Positions 1-9,079 of a stretch of DNA of 64,000 nt are shown in pieces. This DNA comes from Halomonas ventosae (GTDB taxonomy: Bacteria; Pseudomonadota; Gammaproteobacteria; Pseudomonadales; Halomonadaceae). The position numbers and the translations under genes were made by a program. Numbering within the stretch: position 1 is the first letter of the stretch; each line of letters begins with the position of its first letter. The notes beneath the pieces are model-generated. The model did no database searches. It was not told where the DNA came from and was given only the letters and a program-made list of their open reading frames with translations. Location: NCBI RefSeq assembly GCF_004363555.1, contig NZ_SNZJ01000015.1:1-64000 (forward strand), read 5' to 3'.

Positions 1-95
1 GCCGCCAAGCCGCCAAGCCGCCAAGCCGCCAAGCCGCCAAGCCGCCAAGCCGCCAAGCCGCCAAGCCGCCAAGCCGCCAAGCCGCCAAGCCGCCA
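1..95. repeat. Octamer tandem repeat (GCCGCCAA)n
   Basis: Eleven perfect copies of GCCGCCAA plus a partial twelfth occupy the left edge, so the array probably continues outside the window. It lies beyond the terminator of the glyQ-glyS transcript. A related octamer (AAGCGGCC on the minus strand) abuts a glnK gene at 58521-58568. It contains no spacers and encodes nothing plausible. Confidence 0.95.
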
Positions 96-131
96 CCAGT
101 GTTTCTCGTGGAACAGACGGTGTCGGGCATG

Positions 132-158
132 AAAAAGGCCGGCGTGGATCGCCGGCCT
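132..158 (-). terminator. Rho-independent terminator of glyQ-glyS
   Basis: On the minus strand a perfect 9-bp stem (AGGCCGGCG / CGCCGGCCT, 5-nt loop) is followed by a short T run (A132-A136 on the plus strand). It sits 23 bp beyond the glyS stop, where a terminator for that operon is expected. Confidence 0.85.
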
Positions 159-180
159 CGTTTCTCATTGCGAGGATTGC

Positions 181-2247
181 TTACTGCTGGAGCAGGGCGA
201 TATCCGCCACCTCCAGGAAGAGGGCCTGGAGGGCGGCGAGCAGGGCCAACCGGTTGCGGCGAACCGCCGGGTCCTCGGCCATGACCATGACCTGGTCGAA
301 GAAGGTGTCCACCGGCTCGCGCAGGCCCGCTAGGGCGTCCAGCGCCTCGCTGTAGCGCGCCTCGGCGAAGAGCGGCATCACCGCCTGGCGGCGAGACGCC
401 AGGGCCTCGTAGAGCGCCTGCTCGGCGGGTTCCTGGAGCAGGTCGGCTTCTACCTCGGTGCTGCCGTCGTGCTGCTGCTTGGTGAGGATGTTGGAGACCC
501 GCTTGTTGGCGGCGGCCAGTGCGGCGGCCTCCTCGCGACGAGAGAAGCCCTGGACGGCGCGCAGGCGACGCGCGAAGTCGAGGGGCTGGGTCACCGGGCG
601 GGCACGCACGGCGAGATAGACCTCGGTGTCGATGCCCTCGTCCCGAGCCCAGGCGCGGAAGCGGTCGAGCATGTAGGTGAGCACCTCGTCCACCAGTCCC
701 TCCGCGTAAGGAAGCTCCTGGTGTTGCGCCGCGGCCAGTTCCAGCAACTCACGCAGGTCGAGGGCCAGCTTGCCCTTGACCAGGATGTTGATCACGCCGA
801 TGGCGGCCCGGCGCAGGGCGAAGGGGTCCTTGGTGCCGCTGGGGCGCTGGCCGATGCCAAAGATGCCGGTGAGGGTGTCGAGGCGATCGGCCAGTGCCAG
901 CGACAGGCCGGTACGAGTCCGGGGGATCGCGTCGCTGGCGAAGCGGGGCAGGTACTGCTCCTCGAGGGCCTGGGCCACCTCGGCGGCCTCGCCGTCGTTG
1001 GCGGCGTAGTAGCGTCCCATGATGCCCTGGAGTTCCGGGAACTCGAGGACCATCTCGGTGACCAGGTCGCACTTGCCGAGCTCAGCGGCGCGCCGTGCCT
1101 GGGCCACGTCACCGTCGATGCGACCGGCGATGAAGGCCGCCACGGCGGCGCTGCGATGCGCCTTGTCGGCCAGGGTACCCAGGGCCTTCTGGAACACCAC
1201 GCCGGCCAGTTCCGGGGCCCGCTCCGCCAGCGGGCGGCGGCGGTCGGTGTCGTAGAAGAAGGCGGCATCGGCCAGGCGCGGGCGGATCACCTTCTCGTTG
1301 CCCTGGATGACCTGCTCCGGCTCGTGGCTGTCGATGTTGGCGATGGTGATGAACAGCGGCTTGAGGCGACCCTCGTGGTCGAGCAGGTGGAAGTACTTCT
1401 GGTTGGCCTTCATGGACGAGATCAGGCACTCGGCGGGGACCGCGAGGAAGCGCTCGTCGAAGCTGCCGGTCAGGGCCACGGGCCACTCCACCAGGCCGCT
1501 GACCTCTATGAGCAATTCCTCGTCGATCACGGCCGTGGCCTCCTGGACCTCGGCCTCGGCCAGTACCTGTTCGCGGATGCGCTCGCGGCGCCTGTCGCGG
1601 TCGGCCAGCACCCAGGCCTGTTCCAGGGCGTCGAGGTAGTCTTCGGCGTGGGCCAGCTCGATGGGTGCCGGCGCGTGGAAGCGGTGGCCGCGGGTGGTGC
1701 GTCCTGCCTGCAGGCCCAGGGCGCTGGCCTCGACCACCTCGTCACCGTAGAGCATGACCAGCCAGTGGACGGGCCGGGAGAACTCCACCCGGGAGGCCCC
1801 CCAGCGCATGTTCTTGGGCACCGGCAGGGCGCCGATGGCCTTCTCGACGATGGCGGGGAGCAGGGCCGTGGTCGCCTCGCCCTGCTGCTGCTCGCGGTAA
1901 CCCAGCCAGGTGCCCTTGTCGGTCTCCAGGTGGATCAGGTCGTCGACGCCGACCCCGCAGGAGCGCGCGAAGCCCTCGGCGGCGCGTGTCGGCTGGCCCT
2001 CCTTGAAGGCGGCGGCCAGGGCCGGGCCACGACGCTCGACCTCGCGGTCGGGCTGCTTGTCGGCCAGCTCGCGCACCTGGACGGCCAGGCGGCGCGGGCC
2101 GCCATGGGCGAGGACCTCGCCGAAGTCGATGTCGGCCTCGACGAGACCCCGGCGGATGCCCTCGGCAAGGGCGTCGGAGAGATCATCGATGGCGCCCGGT
2201 GGCAGCTCCTCGACGCCCAGTTCGACCAGTAGGGTATTGGCAGCCAT
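181..2247 (-). CDS. glyS: Glycine--tRNA ligase beta subunit
   Basis: This is the large subunit of the bacterial alpha2beta2 glycyl-tRNA synthetase, which charges tRNA-Gly in the cytoplasm together with GlyQ. The 688-residue length is typical of GlyS. The N-terminus (LLVELGVEELPPGAI) and internal stretches such as GASRVEFSRPVHW and IPRTRTGLSLALADRLDTL are family hallmarks; the C-terminal part is the anticodon-binding region. The chosen ATG overlaps the glyQ stop by one base (TGATG), so the two are translationally coupled; the TTG just before it is a less likely start. A strong terminator follows the stop codon. Confidence 0.97.
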   Translation of the reverse strand: MAANTLLVELGVEELPPGAIDDLSDALAEGIRRGLVEADIDFGEVLAHGGPRRLAVQVRELADKQPDREVERRGPALAAAFKEGQPTRAAEGFARSCGVGVDDLIHLETDKGTWLGYREQQQGEATTALLPAIVEKAIGALPVPKNMRWGASRVEFSRPVHWLVMLYGDEVVEASALGLQAGRTTRGHRFHAPAPIELAHAEDYLDALEQAWVLADRDRRRERIREQVLAEAEVQEATAVIDEELLIEVSGLVEWPVALTGSFDERFLAVPAECLISSMKANQKYFHLLDHEGRLKPLFITIANIDSHEPEQVIQGNEKVIRPRLADAAFFYDTDRRRPLAERAPELAGVVFQKALGTLADKAHRSAAVAAFIAGRIDGDVAQARRAAELGKCDLVTEMVLEFPELQGIMGRYYAANDGEAAEVAQALEEQYLPRFASDAIPRTRTGLSLALADRLDTLTGIFGIGQRPSGTKDPFALRRAAIGVINILVKGKLALDLRELLELAAAQHQELPYAEGLVDEVLTYMLDRFRAWARDEGIDTEVYLAVRARPVTQPLDFARRLRAVQGFSRREEAAALAAANKRVSNILTKQQHDGSTEVEADLLQEPAEQALYEALASRRQAVMPLFAEARYSEALDALAGLREPVDTFFDQVMVMAEDPAVRRNRLALLAALQALFLEVADIALLQQ

Positions 2248-3194
2248 CAAGCGTCTCCCTGTTCGGCAAGCAGTTCGTGGCGCAAGGCCTCGGGGGCCAG
2301 CGGGAAGCCGGCGGCCTTGCGCGAGTCAAAGTAGGCCTGGGCCACGTCACGGGCCATGGTGCGCACGCGCAGGATGTAGCGCTGGCGTTCGGTCACCGAG
2401 ATGGCGTGGCGGGCATCCAGCAGGTTGAAGGTGTGCGAGGCCTTGAGCACCTGTTCGTAGGCGGGCAGCGGCAGGCTGGCGTCCAGTAGCTTGGTGCACT
2501 CGCGCTCCTGGTGGTCGAAGGAGGCGAAGAGGAAGTCGACGTCGGCGTGCTCGAAATTGTAGGCCGACTGCTCGCGCTCGTTCTGCAGGTAGACGTCGCC
2601 GTAGGTGACGCGGCTGCCATCCGGTGCCACCGTCCAGACCAGGTCGTAGACGCTGTCGACATCCTGCAGGTACATGGCGATGCGCTCGAGACCGTAGGTA
2701 AGCTCGCCGGTGACCGGATAGCACTCCAGGCCCCCGGCCTGCTGGAAGTAGGTGAACTGGGTCACCTCCATGCCGTTGAGCCAGACCTCCCAGCCTAAGC
2801 CCCAGGCGCCGAGGGTGGGAGACTCCCAGTTGTCCTCGACGAAGCGGATGTCATGGATCAGCGGGTCGAGCCCCAGGTGCTTGAGGGAGCCCAGATAGAG
2901 CTCCTGCAGGTCGGCGGGGGAGGGCTTCATCACCACCTGGAACTGGTAGTAATGCTGGAGGCGGTTGGGGTTCTCGCCGTAGCGGCCATCGGTGGGGCGG
3001 CGGGAGGGCTGCACGTAGGCCGCGTTCCAGGTCTCGGGACCGATGGAGCGCAGGAAGGTGGCGGTGTGGAAGGTGCCGGCGCCCACCTCCATGTCCAGGG
3101 GCTGGAGGATCACGCAGCCCTGATCGGCCCAGTACTGCTGCAGGGCGAGGATAAGGCCCTGGAAGGTTGTCACGTCTGGCGTCGACTGTGTCAT
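2247..3194 (-). CDS. glyQ: Glycine--tRNA ligase alpha subunit
   Basis: This is the catalytic class II subunit, which makes glycyl-adenylate and works with GlyS. Its 315 residues match the family length. Typical motifs are near the N-terminus ([18 protein letters not shown], about residues 26-43), then [19 protein letters not shown] and the central [21 protein letters not shown] chose the ATG giving [11 protein letters not shown] because the family begins close to this point; an upstream in-frame ATG at 3221 would add nine unconserved residues. It is the first gene of the glyQ-glyS operon and is divergent from hldD across 94 bp. Confidence 0.96.
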   Translation of the reverse strand: MTQSTPDVTTFQGLILALQQYWADQGCVILQPLDMEVGAGTFHTATFLRSIGPETWNAAYVQPSRRPTDGRYGENPNRLQHYYQFQVVMKPSPADLQELYLGSLKHLGLDPLIHDIRFVEDNWESPTLGAWGLGWEVWLNGMEVTQFTYFQQAGGLECYPVTGELTYGLERIAMYLQDVDSVYDLVWTVAPDGSRVTYGDVYLQNEREQSAYNFEHADVDFLFASFDHQERECTKLLDASLPLPAYEQVLKASHTFNLLDARHAISVTERQRYILRVRTMARDVAQAYFDSRKAAGFPLAPEALRHELLAEQGDA

Positions 3195-3230
3195 TGGAAG
3201 CACCGTTGGCCATGAATTCACGAGCCGTCA

Positions 3231-3261
3231 AGTATACAATCACCGGAAGATCGGTTATAGG
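3231..3261. promoter_or_regulatory. Candidate overlapping divergent promoters glyQ / hldD
   Basis: The minus strand carries a TATACT -10-like box (3231-3236) for glyQ and the plus strand a TATAGG box (3256-3261) for hldD. With 17-bp spacing each -10 box falls on the -35 position of the other, so the two promoters would compete. Both -35 elements are poor, so this is only a candidate. Confidence 0.35.
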
Positions 3262-3288
3262 CGCAGGCCCGGAGACGAGAGGATTCCC

Positions 3289-4245
3289 ATGATCGTAGTG
3301 ACAGGCGGGGCCGGCTTCATCGGCTCGAATCTGGTCAAGGCACTCAATGCCCGTGGCCGGGACGATGTGCTGGTGGTCGACGACCTCAGCGACGGTACCA
3401 AGTTCGTGAATCTCGCCGACTGCACCCTCGGCGACTACCTGGACAAGGATGACTTCCTCGCCCGGGTGAAGGCGGCGATGAATGGCGAGGTGTCGCACCT
3501 GCCGCCCATCGAGGCCATCTTCCACGAGGGCGCCTGCTCGGACACCACCGAGTGGGACGGGCGCTTCATGCTCGAGAACAACTTCGAGTACTCCAAGGTG
3601 CTGCTGCACTTCTGCCAGCGCGAGGGCATTCCCTTCCTCTACGCCTCCTCGGCGGCCACCTACGGGGGCAGCGAGGTGTTCTTCGAGGCCCCGGAGCACG
3701 AGAAGCCGCTCAACGTCTACGGCTACTCCAAGCTGCTGTTCGACCAGTACGTGCGTGCCCGCCACGACGACTTCACCAGCCAGGTGGTGGGCTTTCGCTA
3801 CTTCAATGTCTACGGGCCCCGGGAGCAGCACAAGGGCAAGATGGCCAGCGTCGCCTACCATCACCATACCCAGATCAGCGCCGGCCAGAACGTGAAGCTG
3901 TTCGGTGCCTGGGAGGGCTATGAGGCCGGCATGCAGAGCCGCGACTTCGTCTATGTGGGCGACGTGGTGGACGTCAACCTCTGGTTCCTGGATCACCCCG
4001 AGGCCTCCGGCATCTTCAACCTGGGCACCGGCCGCGCCGAGCCCTTCAAGGCCATCGGCGAGACTGTGGTCGACTACTATGGGCGCGGCAGGATCGAGTA
4101 CATCGACTTTCCCGAGGAACTGAAGGGGCGCTACCAGAGCTATACGCGCGCCGACATCAGCCGCCTGCGCGAGGCAGGCTACGATGGCGAGTTTCGTACC
4201 GTGGCCGAGGGGGTGCGTGAGTACCTTGAGTGGCTGAATGGCTGA
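3289..4245 (+). CDS. hldD: ADP-L-glycero-D-manno-heptose 6-epimerase
   Basis: This enzyme converts ADP-D-glycero-D-manno-heptose to the L-glycero form, the last step of heptose donor synthesis for the LPS inner core. It is an extended short-chain dehydrogenase of 318 residues. The NADP-binding glycine motif is at the N-terminus ([13 protein letters not shown]), the Ser of YASSAATYG is near residue 118, and the catalytic YGYSK motif is around residues 142-146. A GAGAGGA ribosome site precedes the ATG. The 3' end overlaps waaF by 8 bp. HldE, the enzyme for the earlier steps, is encoded at 12021. Confidence 0.96.
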   Translation: MIVVTGGAGFIGSNLVKALNARGRDDVLVVDDLSDGTKFVNLADCTLGDYLDKDDFLARVKAAMNGEVSHLPPIEAIFHEGACSDTTEWDGRFMLENNFEYSKVLLHFCQREGIPFLYASSAATYGGSEVFFEAPEHEKPLNVYGYSKLLFDQYVRARHDDFTSQVVGFRYFNVYGPREQHKGKMASVAYHHHTQISAGQNVKLFGAWEGYEAGMQSRDFVYVGDVVDVNLWFLDHPEASGIFNLGTGRAEPFKAIGETVVDYYGRGRIEYIDFPEELKGRYQSYTRADISRLREAGYDGEFRTVAEGVREYLEWLNG

Positions 4246-5272
4246 GGCCCCGCAGGTGCCGGCCTCTCGAGAGCCTCGCATCCTGGTGGTCGGGCCTTCC
4301 TGGGTCGGCGACATGGTCATGGCGCAGAGCCTCTTCAAGACCCTGAAGGCGAGGCAGCCGGGCAGCCGGATCACCGTGGTGGCCCCCGCCTGGTCGCGGC
4401 CGATCCTCGAGCGGATGGACGAGGTCGACGAGGTGGCCAGCCTCGAGGTGGGGCATGGCCAGTTCGGCCTGGCCACCCGGCGGCACCTCGCCCGCTCCCT
4501 GCAGGGGCGGTTCGACCATGCCATCGTGCTGCCGCGTTCCTGGAAGTCGGCGCTGGTGCCCTTCCTGGCGCGGATCCCCCGGCGGACCGGCTTCACCGGG
4601 GAGCAGCGCCTGTGGCTGCTCAATGACCGCAGGCGGCTCGACAAGGCGGTACTGGACCAGACCGTCAAGCGCTTCGTGGCCCTGGGGCTTCCGGCGGAGG
4701 AGGCCACCCGGGGCGACTTCCCGATACCCCGGCCCCGGCTGCGCCTGGACACCGAGAACCTGGTCGAGCGCCGTGTCGAACTGGGGCTCTCGTCGCGCCC
4801 GGCTATCGGCATGATGCCGGGGGCCGAATATGGTCCCGCCAAGCAGTGGCCGCTCGCCTATTTCCGGGAACTGGCGAGATCGCTGGTGGTAGAGGGGTTC
4901 GAGGTCCGCGTGCTGGGAGGTCCCAAGGACGTGGAGGCCGGCGAGGTGATCGCCGATGCGCTTCCCCACACCCACAACCTGTGCGGCAGGACGCGGCTGG
5001 CGGATGCCGTCGACCTGCTCGGTGACTGCCAGCAGGTGGTGACCAACGACTCCGGGCTGATGCACGTGGCGGCCGCGGTAGGGACCCGGGTACAGGCCAT
5101 CTACGGGTCATCGTCGCCGGCCTATACACCGCCGTTGACCGAGAACGCCGAGGTGCACTATCTCGCCCTCGACTGCTCGCCCTGCTTCCAGCGCACCTGC
5201 CCGCTGGGCCATACCAACTGCCTGAATCAGCTCATGCCCGAGCGAATCCTGCAGGCAATCCTGGCGAGCTAG
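4238..5272 (+). CDS. waaF: LPS heptosyltransferase II
   Basis: This is a GT9-family glycosyltransferase (344 residues) that adds the second heptose to the LPS inner core at the inner membrane. The N-terminal [16 protein letters not shown] segment and the C-terminal donor-site motif [15 protein letters not shown] (around residue 270) are typical of WaaF, as are the QLMPERI ending and the four cysteines in the [17 protein letters not shown] stretch. It overlaps hldD and is co-transcribed with it. It ends on a CTAG whose two strands supply the stop codons of this gene and of the convergent gene at 5269. Confidence 0.93.
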   Translation: MAEAPQVPASREPRILVVGPSWVGDMVMAQSLFKTLKARQPGSRITVVAPAWSRPILERMDEVDEVASLEVGHGQFGLATRRHLARSLQGRFDHAIVLPRSWKSALVPFLARIPRRTGFTGEQRLWLLNDRRRLDKAVLDQTVKRFVALGLPAEEATRGDFPIPRPRLRLDTENLVERRVELGLSSRPAIGMMPGAEYGPAKQWPLAYFRELARSLVVEGFEVRVLGGPKDVEAGEVIADALPHTHNLCGRTRLADAVDLLGDCQQVVTNDSGLMHVAAAVGTRVQAIYGSSSPAYTPPLTENAEVHYLALDCSPCFQRTCPLGHTNCLNQLMPERILQAILAS

Positions 5273-6945
5273 GGCAACTCCTCGGGCGCCTCGAGCGCCT
5301 GGTCCTTGGGGGTCTCGACGACCTGCTCGACGACCGGCTCCGGGGGCGGCGGTGGGCCCTGCGGCGGCTCCAGGCCTTCCCACAGGCGCTCCTGTAGGGC
5401 CGTTTCCTCCCTCAGGCGGGCATTCAGGGTATCCAGCCCGTGCTCCTCGACCAGGGTCGGCTCGGCAGAGAGCAGCGACACTCCCAGCCCCGCGCGATGC
5501 CAGTCGATCACGAAACCCATGGCCTCGAGCACCGTGGGCAGTAGATCCATGGTCGATGCCTCGACCTCGAGCCGGCGCGGCTGCAACTGTTCCCCCAGCA
5601 GCATGAAGGTATTGTCCCGCTCCCCGGCGACCAGCTGCTCCCAGGCGGAGACGCGCATGGTCAGGTGGTCGCTGGCGACCACCACCAGGGTGTTCTCCAG
5701 CAGACCCTCCTCCTCGAGCCGCTCCACCAGCCGGCGGGCCAGCCAGGCCGAGCACTCCACCGAATAGAGGATGTCCACGCCGTCGAACTCGCCCTGCCTC
5801 TCCCGACAGTCGCGGGCCGGGTAGCCGTTGGGGGCATGCCCGGTGATACTCAGGTTGACCAGGCCCCAGGGGCCGTCCTGGCGCTCCAGCCGGCGCATCT
5901 CCTCGACGGTGAGGTCATACAGGGTATCGTCGTAGAGGCCCCAGCTGTTCACGTAGTCGGGGGCCTCGAGCCCTGGCTCCAGTTCCTCCCGTCCCAGGAC
6001 CCTGTCGAAGCCATGGTCCCGGTAGAAGACACCCTTGCCGGCGAACCGGGTACTGGCACCGCCCATGTAGGTGAGGGAGTAGCCCCGGGCGTCGAGCAGG
6101 TCACCCAGGCAGTCGACGCCCGGCACCACCTTGCCGAGGGGTTCGAACTGGCTGTCATGCAGCAGCCCGGCGGGCATCAGCGGCGTGCCGCACTGGCTGG
6201 CGATCATGCCGGCCATGGTCCAGCCGGTGTTGTCGACCTGGCGGACCCCCTCGAAGACCACGGCCTTCTCGCCCAGGGCCTCCAGGTGAGCATAGGCATC
6301 ACCGAAGCGCTCCCGGTCGGCATAGGTGCGCTCGAGGCTCTCCAGGTAGAGCAGCAGCAGGTTGGGCGGGTCGCGCGGGGCCTCGAGGATGACCGGCTCG
6401 ACATACTGGCGCTCCAGCCAGGCGCCATCCTCGGTGACGATGGCGGCGCCGCGCTGACCGATGCCATAGAGCATGGGGTTGCCTGCCAGCAGGGCCAGGG
6501 CGAGCAGTCGCTCCGCCAGTCGCCAGCGATGGTCGACCCGCACCAGCCAGGTGAAGGAGACCAGCAGCAGCAGCATGCTCAGGGTATAGAGGATGGCGGC
6601 GCCGATGCGCTCCCCGCCGCCATGCTCCTCCATGCCGGCCTGGAGATGGAAGAACACCGCGCCGAGATCGACCATACCGAAGCTGTCGGCGAGGTAGACG
6701 TAGAGCCCCCACAGGGCGATCGGCAGCAGCGACCAGGGCCAGACCCTGCGCACGGGGTGGGGTTGCGGCGGTGCCCCCCAGCGCCACCGGCGGGCCAGCA
6801 GCAGCCATCCCCCGGCGACCGGCACCAGGCCCCAGGTGGGGAGGCGCGTCAGGGTCGCCACGGTGAAACCGAGCCACAGCCCGATGACGAGCAGGGCCCA
6901 CCAGCGCGGCTGGCGATGCGGGGGTGGCAGGAAACGGCTGGGCAT
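5269..6945 (-). CDS. OpgB/LTA-synthase-like phosphoglycerol transferase (sulfatase fold)
   Basis: This membrane enzyme of 558 residues has several predicted N-terminal membrane segments (about residues 15-180) and then a periplasmic sulfatase/alkaline-phosphatase-fold domain. LLLLYLESLERTY and NTGWTMAGMIASQCGTPL closely resemble the OpgB (MdoB) signatures, where the Thr of the GWT motif is the catalytic nucleophile; FDRVLGR and ASDHLTMR follow. Known relatives transfer phosphoglycerol from phosphatidylglycerol to periplasmic glucans or lipoteichoic acid; inside an LPS core cluster it may modify the core or osmoregulated glucans. The proline/glutamate-rich C-terminal tail (last 35 residues) is unusual. 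An ATG at 7044 is also in frame, but the protein and an AT-rich promoter-like stretch there favour 6945. Confidence 0.75.
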   Translation of the reverse strand: MPSRFLPPPHRQPRWWALLVIGLWLGFTVATLTRLPTWGLVPVAGGWLLLARRWRWGAPPQPHPVRRVWPWSLLPIALWGLYVYLADSFGMVDLGAVFFHLQAGMEEHGGGERIGAAILYTLSMLLLLVSFTWLVRVDHRWRLAERLLALALLAGNPMLYGIGQRGAAIVTEDGAWLERQYVEPVILEAPRDPPNLLLLYLESLERTYADRERFGDAYAHLEALGEKAVVFEGVRQVDNTGWTMAGMIASQCGTPLMPAGLLHDSQFEPLGKVVPGVDCLGDLLDARGYSLTYMGGASTRFAGKGVFYRDHGFDRVLGREELEPGLEAPDYVNSWGLYDDTLYDLTVEEMRRLERQDGPWGLVNLSITGHAPNGYPARDCRERQGEFDGVDILYSVECSAWLARRLVERLEEEGLLENTLVVVASDHLTMRVSAWEQLVAGERDNTFMLLGEQLQPRRLEVEASTMDLLPTVLEAMGFVIDWHRAGLGVSLLSAEPTLVEEHGLDTLNARLREETALQERLWEGLEPPQGPPPPPEPVVEQVVETPKDQALEAPEELP

Positions 6946-7170
6946 GAGGGAGGGACACTGAGGTGAGTTCGGCACCAGCTTACCAAGGGACAGGAAACGA
7001 ATGCACCGATGGGCGCTCTTCAGGGTGCGCCAGATGCTTACCATAATATTAGTACATTCTGTTATTTGAGCTTCATGATTCTGCCATGGCCTGTTCGTGC
7101 CACCCGTTTCAGGACGCCTTCCTGAGTGCCGTTCACCCAGGCCGAGGCACGGGCGGGCGTGATCAGGGTG

Positions 7171-7941
7171 TCAGGCCGACTCGGAATGGTCGGAACGCTC
7201 CCTCTCGTGGAGCTCGTTGAGCTTGGCGTACTTCATGTAGGCATGAAACGCGGTGGTCACGGCCACCGTCATCCCGTCCGCGCCCTGGAACAGGCCCCCC
7301 TTGAGGATCAGCTTCCTCAACAGGGCACTGAGTGCATGCCAGGTTGGCCGGTAGCGGGAGGGTCCCTTCCCCCGCTGCTTCATCGCCCAGGCATCGCGGC
7401 TCGAGAGCTGATCGATGCGGATGATCCAGTGGGAGAGGTCGCGGTAGGTGAAGTGCCGGATATGGCCCCCCGTGTCCAGGACCTGCGGTGCCTGCACGGA
7501 GGAGTGGGCCTTCTTCGGCAGGTAACCCGAGGTGGTACGGTTGTAGAGCCGTGTCACGGGATCCGGGTAGAAGCCGGCCGCCCTGATCCAGTGGTGGCCG
7601 GCAAAGTTACGTCGCTTGAAGCGATAGGCCATGTCGGGATCCTCCAGCGCCAGTGCCCGGATGGCCGCGACGGCATCCTCCTCGAGGCGCTCGTCGGCAT
7701 CGAGGGCCAGTATCCAGTCGTTGCGTGCCCGGGGCACGGCGAAGGCCTTCTGGGGACCGTCTCCCAGGTAGGGCTGATGGATGACGCTGGCACCCTCGCG
7801 TTCAGCGATCGCCACGGTATCGTCGCGGCTCCCCGAGTCCACGACGATGATCTCGTCGCAGACGGGGCGCAGCGAGGCGATGCAGTCGGCGATGTTCTCC
7901 GCCTCATCGAGGGTGATGATGATTCCGGTGATCGGCGTCAT
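7171..7941 (-). CDS. GT2 glycosyltransferase, WaaE/KdtX-like
   Basis: This GT-A fold glycosyltransferase (256 residues) probably adds a sugar to the LPS inner core. The N-terminus (ITGIIITLDEAENIADCI) and the metal-binding ALDADER motif near residue 80 define the family. The mid-region GYLPKKAHSSVQ and the end HAYMKYAKL fit the WaaE-type beta-1,4-glucosyltransferase group of LPS core biosynthesis, but the exact sugar cannot be read from sequence. It overlaps the upstream GT9 gene in an ATGA, so the two are coupled. A 225-bp gap separates it from the OpgB-like gene on the same strand; it is AT-rich near 7035-7075 and probably holds that gene's promoter. Confidence 0.85.
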   Translation of the reverse strand: MTPITGIIITLDEAENIADCIASLRPVCDEIIVVDSGSRDDTVAIAEREGASVIHQPYLGDGPQKAFAVPRARNDWILALDADERLEEDAVAAIRALALEDPDMAYRFKRRNFAGHHWIRAAGFYPDPVTRLYNRTTSGYLPKKAHSSVQAPQVLDTGGHIRHFTYRDLSHWIIRIDQLSSRDAWAMKQRGKGPSRYRPTWHALSALLRKLILKGGLFQGADGMTVAVTTAFHAYMKYAKLNELHERERSDHSESA

Positions 7942-9041
7942 GGTGTCGTCTCGCGGGTCGGGAAGTGGCCCAGGTGGCCGGCGATCCGGCTCGCCGCGGC
8001 CTCCAGGTCGATGCTCGCCATGTCGCGCTCACCGGCACCCGGGGGCGGACAGAAGGCGAGCCGGTGGGCCTCGGCGTTGCAGGTCTGCCAGCGCAGCGGG
8101 GTGGCAGAGCGGCGGGACGGATAGAAGCCCGCGGTGGGGCGGTCCAGGCAGCCGGCGATGTGCAGGGGGCCGGTGGAGCCGGCGATGAACAGGTCGGCGG
8201 CCGACAGGCTGAGGGCGAAGTCATCGAGCCCGCGGCGGGGTGGCAGCAGGCCTGCCGTCACTCCTTCGCCGACCAGGCGCTCGCGGAGCCGGTCGGCCGC
8301 GGCCTCCTCGCCCGGGCCGGCAGTGAGCACCCAGGCCGGGGCGGGGCGACTCGCCGCGGCCAGTCGTGCCTCCACGCCCAGCACCAGGGTGGCATAGCGC
8401 TCGAGGGTGAGGTTCACGGCCGAGCCGCCGCTGCCGGGATGCAGGAAGAGCCAGGGTCGCGAGCCGTCCAGGCTCAGCTCATCGGCAATGCGCGCTCGCT
8501 GCGTCGCGCGGGTCCCCTCGGGGAGCGGCCAGTAGGGCGGCTCGGGGCGTGCCGGCACTGCGAGCCCGAGTTCCGCCAGCAGGGCCTCGGCCAGCTCCAG
8601 GTTGTAGAGGTACTCCGGTTTCTCGGAGCGCGACCTGCGCTGCACGATGCGTCGGTTGTAGAATAGCTGGGCCCACTTGGTGGCCGGAGCGAGGCGCAGG
8701 GGAATGCCGGCCCGCCAGCCCAGCCAGCCGATGCGCGGGGTGGAGAAGAGGGTCAGCAGGGCATCGAAGCGCGCCTCGTGCAGGCGCTGGAGCAGCGTCC
8801 GGCGCCCCGCTCGGCCGCCGGCGTCACCGGGGTCGATCAGCACCTCGTCGATCCAGGGGCATTGCCTGGCCAGCGGCGCGGTGTAGGCGGGAACCAGGAC
8901 GCTGACACGGGGCGCCGGTTCGACGGCCTTTAGGCAGGCGAGTGCCGGCCAGGCGAGCATGAAATCCCCGAGCTTGTCGTTGCGAACCACCAGCAGGCGA
9001 GGGCGGTCGCCGTCCCCGCCGGCAGGGCGAAGTGTCATCAT
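7938..9041 (-). CDS. GT9 glycosyltransferase (heptosyltransferase family)
   Basis: This is a GT9 protein of 367 residues, with the N-terminal LLVVRNDKLGDFMLAWPAL and C-terminal LFIAGSTGPLHIAGCLD (about residues 283-299) typical of ADP-heptose:LPS heptosyltransferases. It is diverged from the WaaF and OpsX-like genes of the same cluster, so it may add a third heptose or another residue to the core. Two adjacent in-frame ATGs follow a GGGAG ribosome site; the first was taken. The 3' end overlaps the GT2 gene (ATGA). It is divergent from the GT4 gene across 38 bp. Confidence 0.85.
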   Translation of the reverse strand: MMTLRPAGGDGDRPRLLVVRNDKLGDFMLAWPALACLKAVEPAPRVSVLVPAYTAPLARQCPWIDEVLIDPGDAGGRAGRRTLLQRLHEARFDALLTLFSTPRIGWLGWRAGIPLRLAPATKWAQLFYNRRIVQRRSRSEKPEYLYNLELAEALLAELGLAVPARPEPPYWPLPEGTRATQRARIADELSLDGSRPWLFLHPGSGGSAVNLTLERYATLVLGVEARLAAASRPAPAWVLTAGPGEEAAADRLRERLVGEGVTAGLLPPRRGLDDFALSLSAADLFIAGSTGPLHIAGCLDRPTAGFYPSRRSATPLRWQTCNAEAHRLAFCPPPGAGERDMASIDLEAAASRIAGHLGHFPTRETTP

Positions 9042-9079
9042 CCGGGCTCCCGAGCCCCGTCACCGCAAAGGAGACCCCC

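Noticed and set aside
1..95. CRISPR array
   Set aside because: The repeats are 8-bp tandem units without spacers, and no cas gene is present.
2851..4842. A 663-codon minus-strand frame across glyQ, hldD and waaF
   Set aside because: It crosses a divergent promoter region and is antisense to hldD and waaF; only shadow composition is seen.
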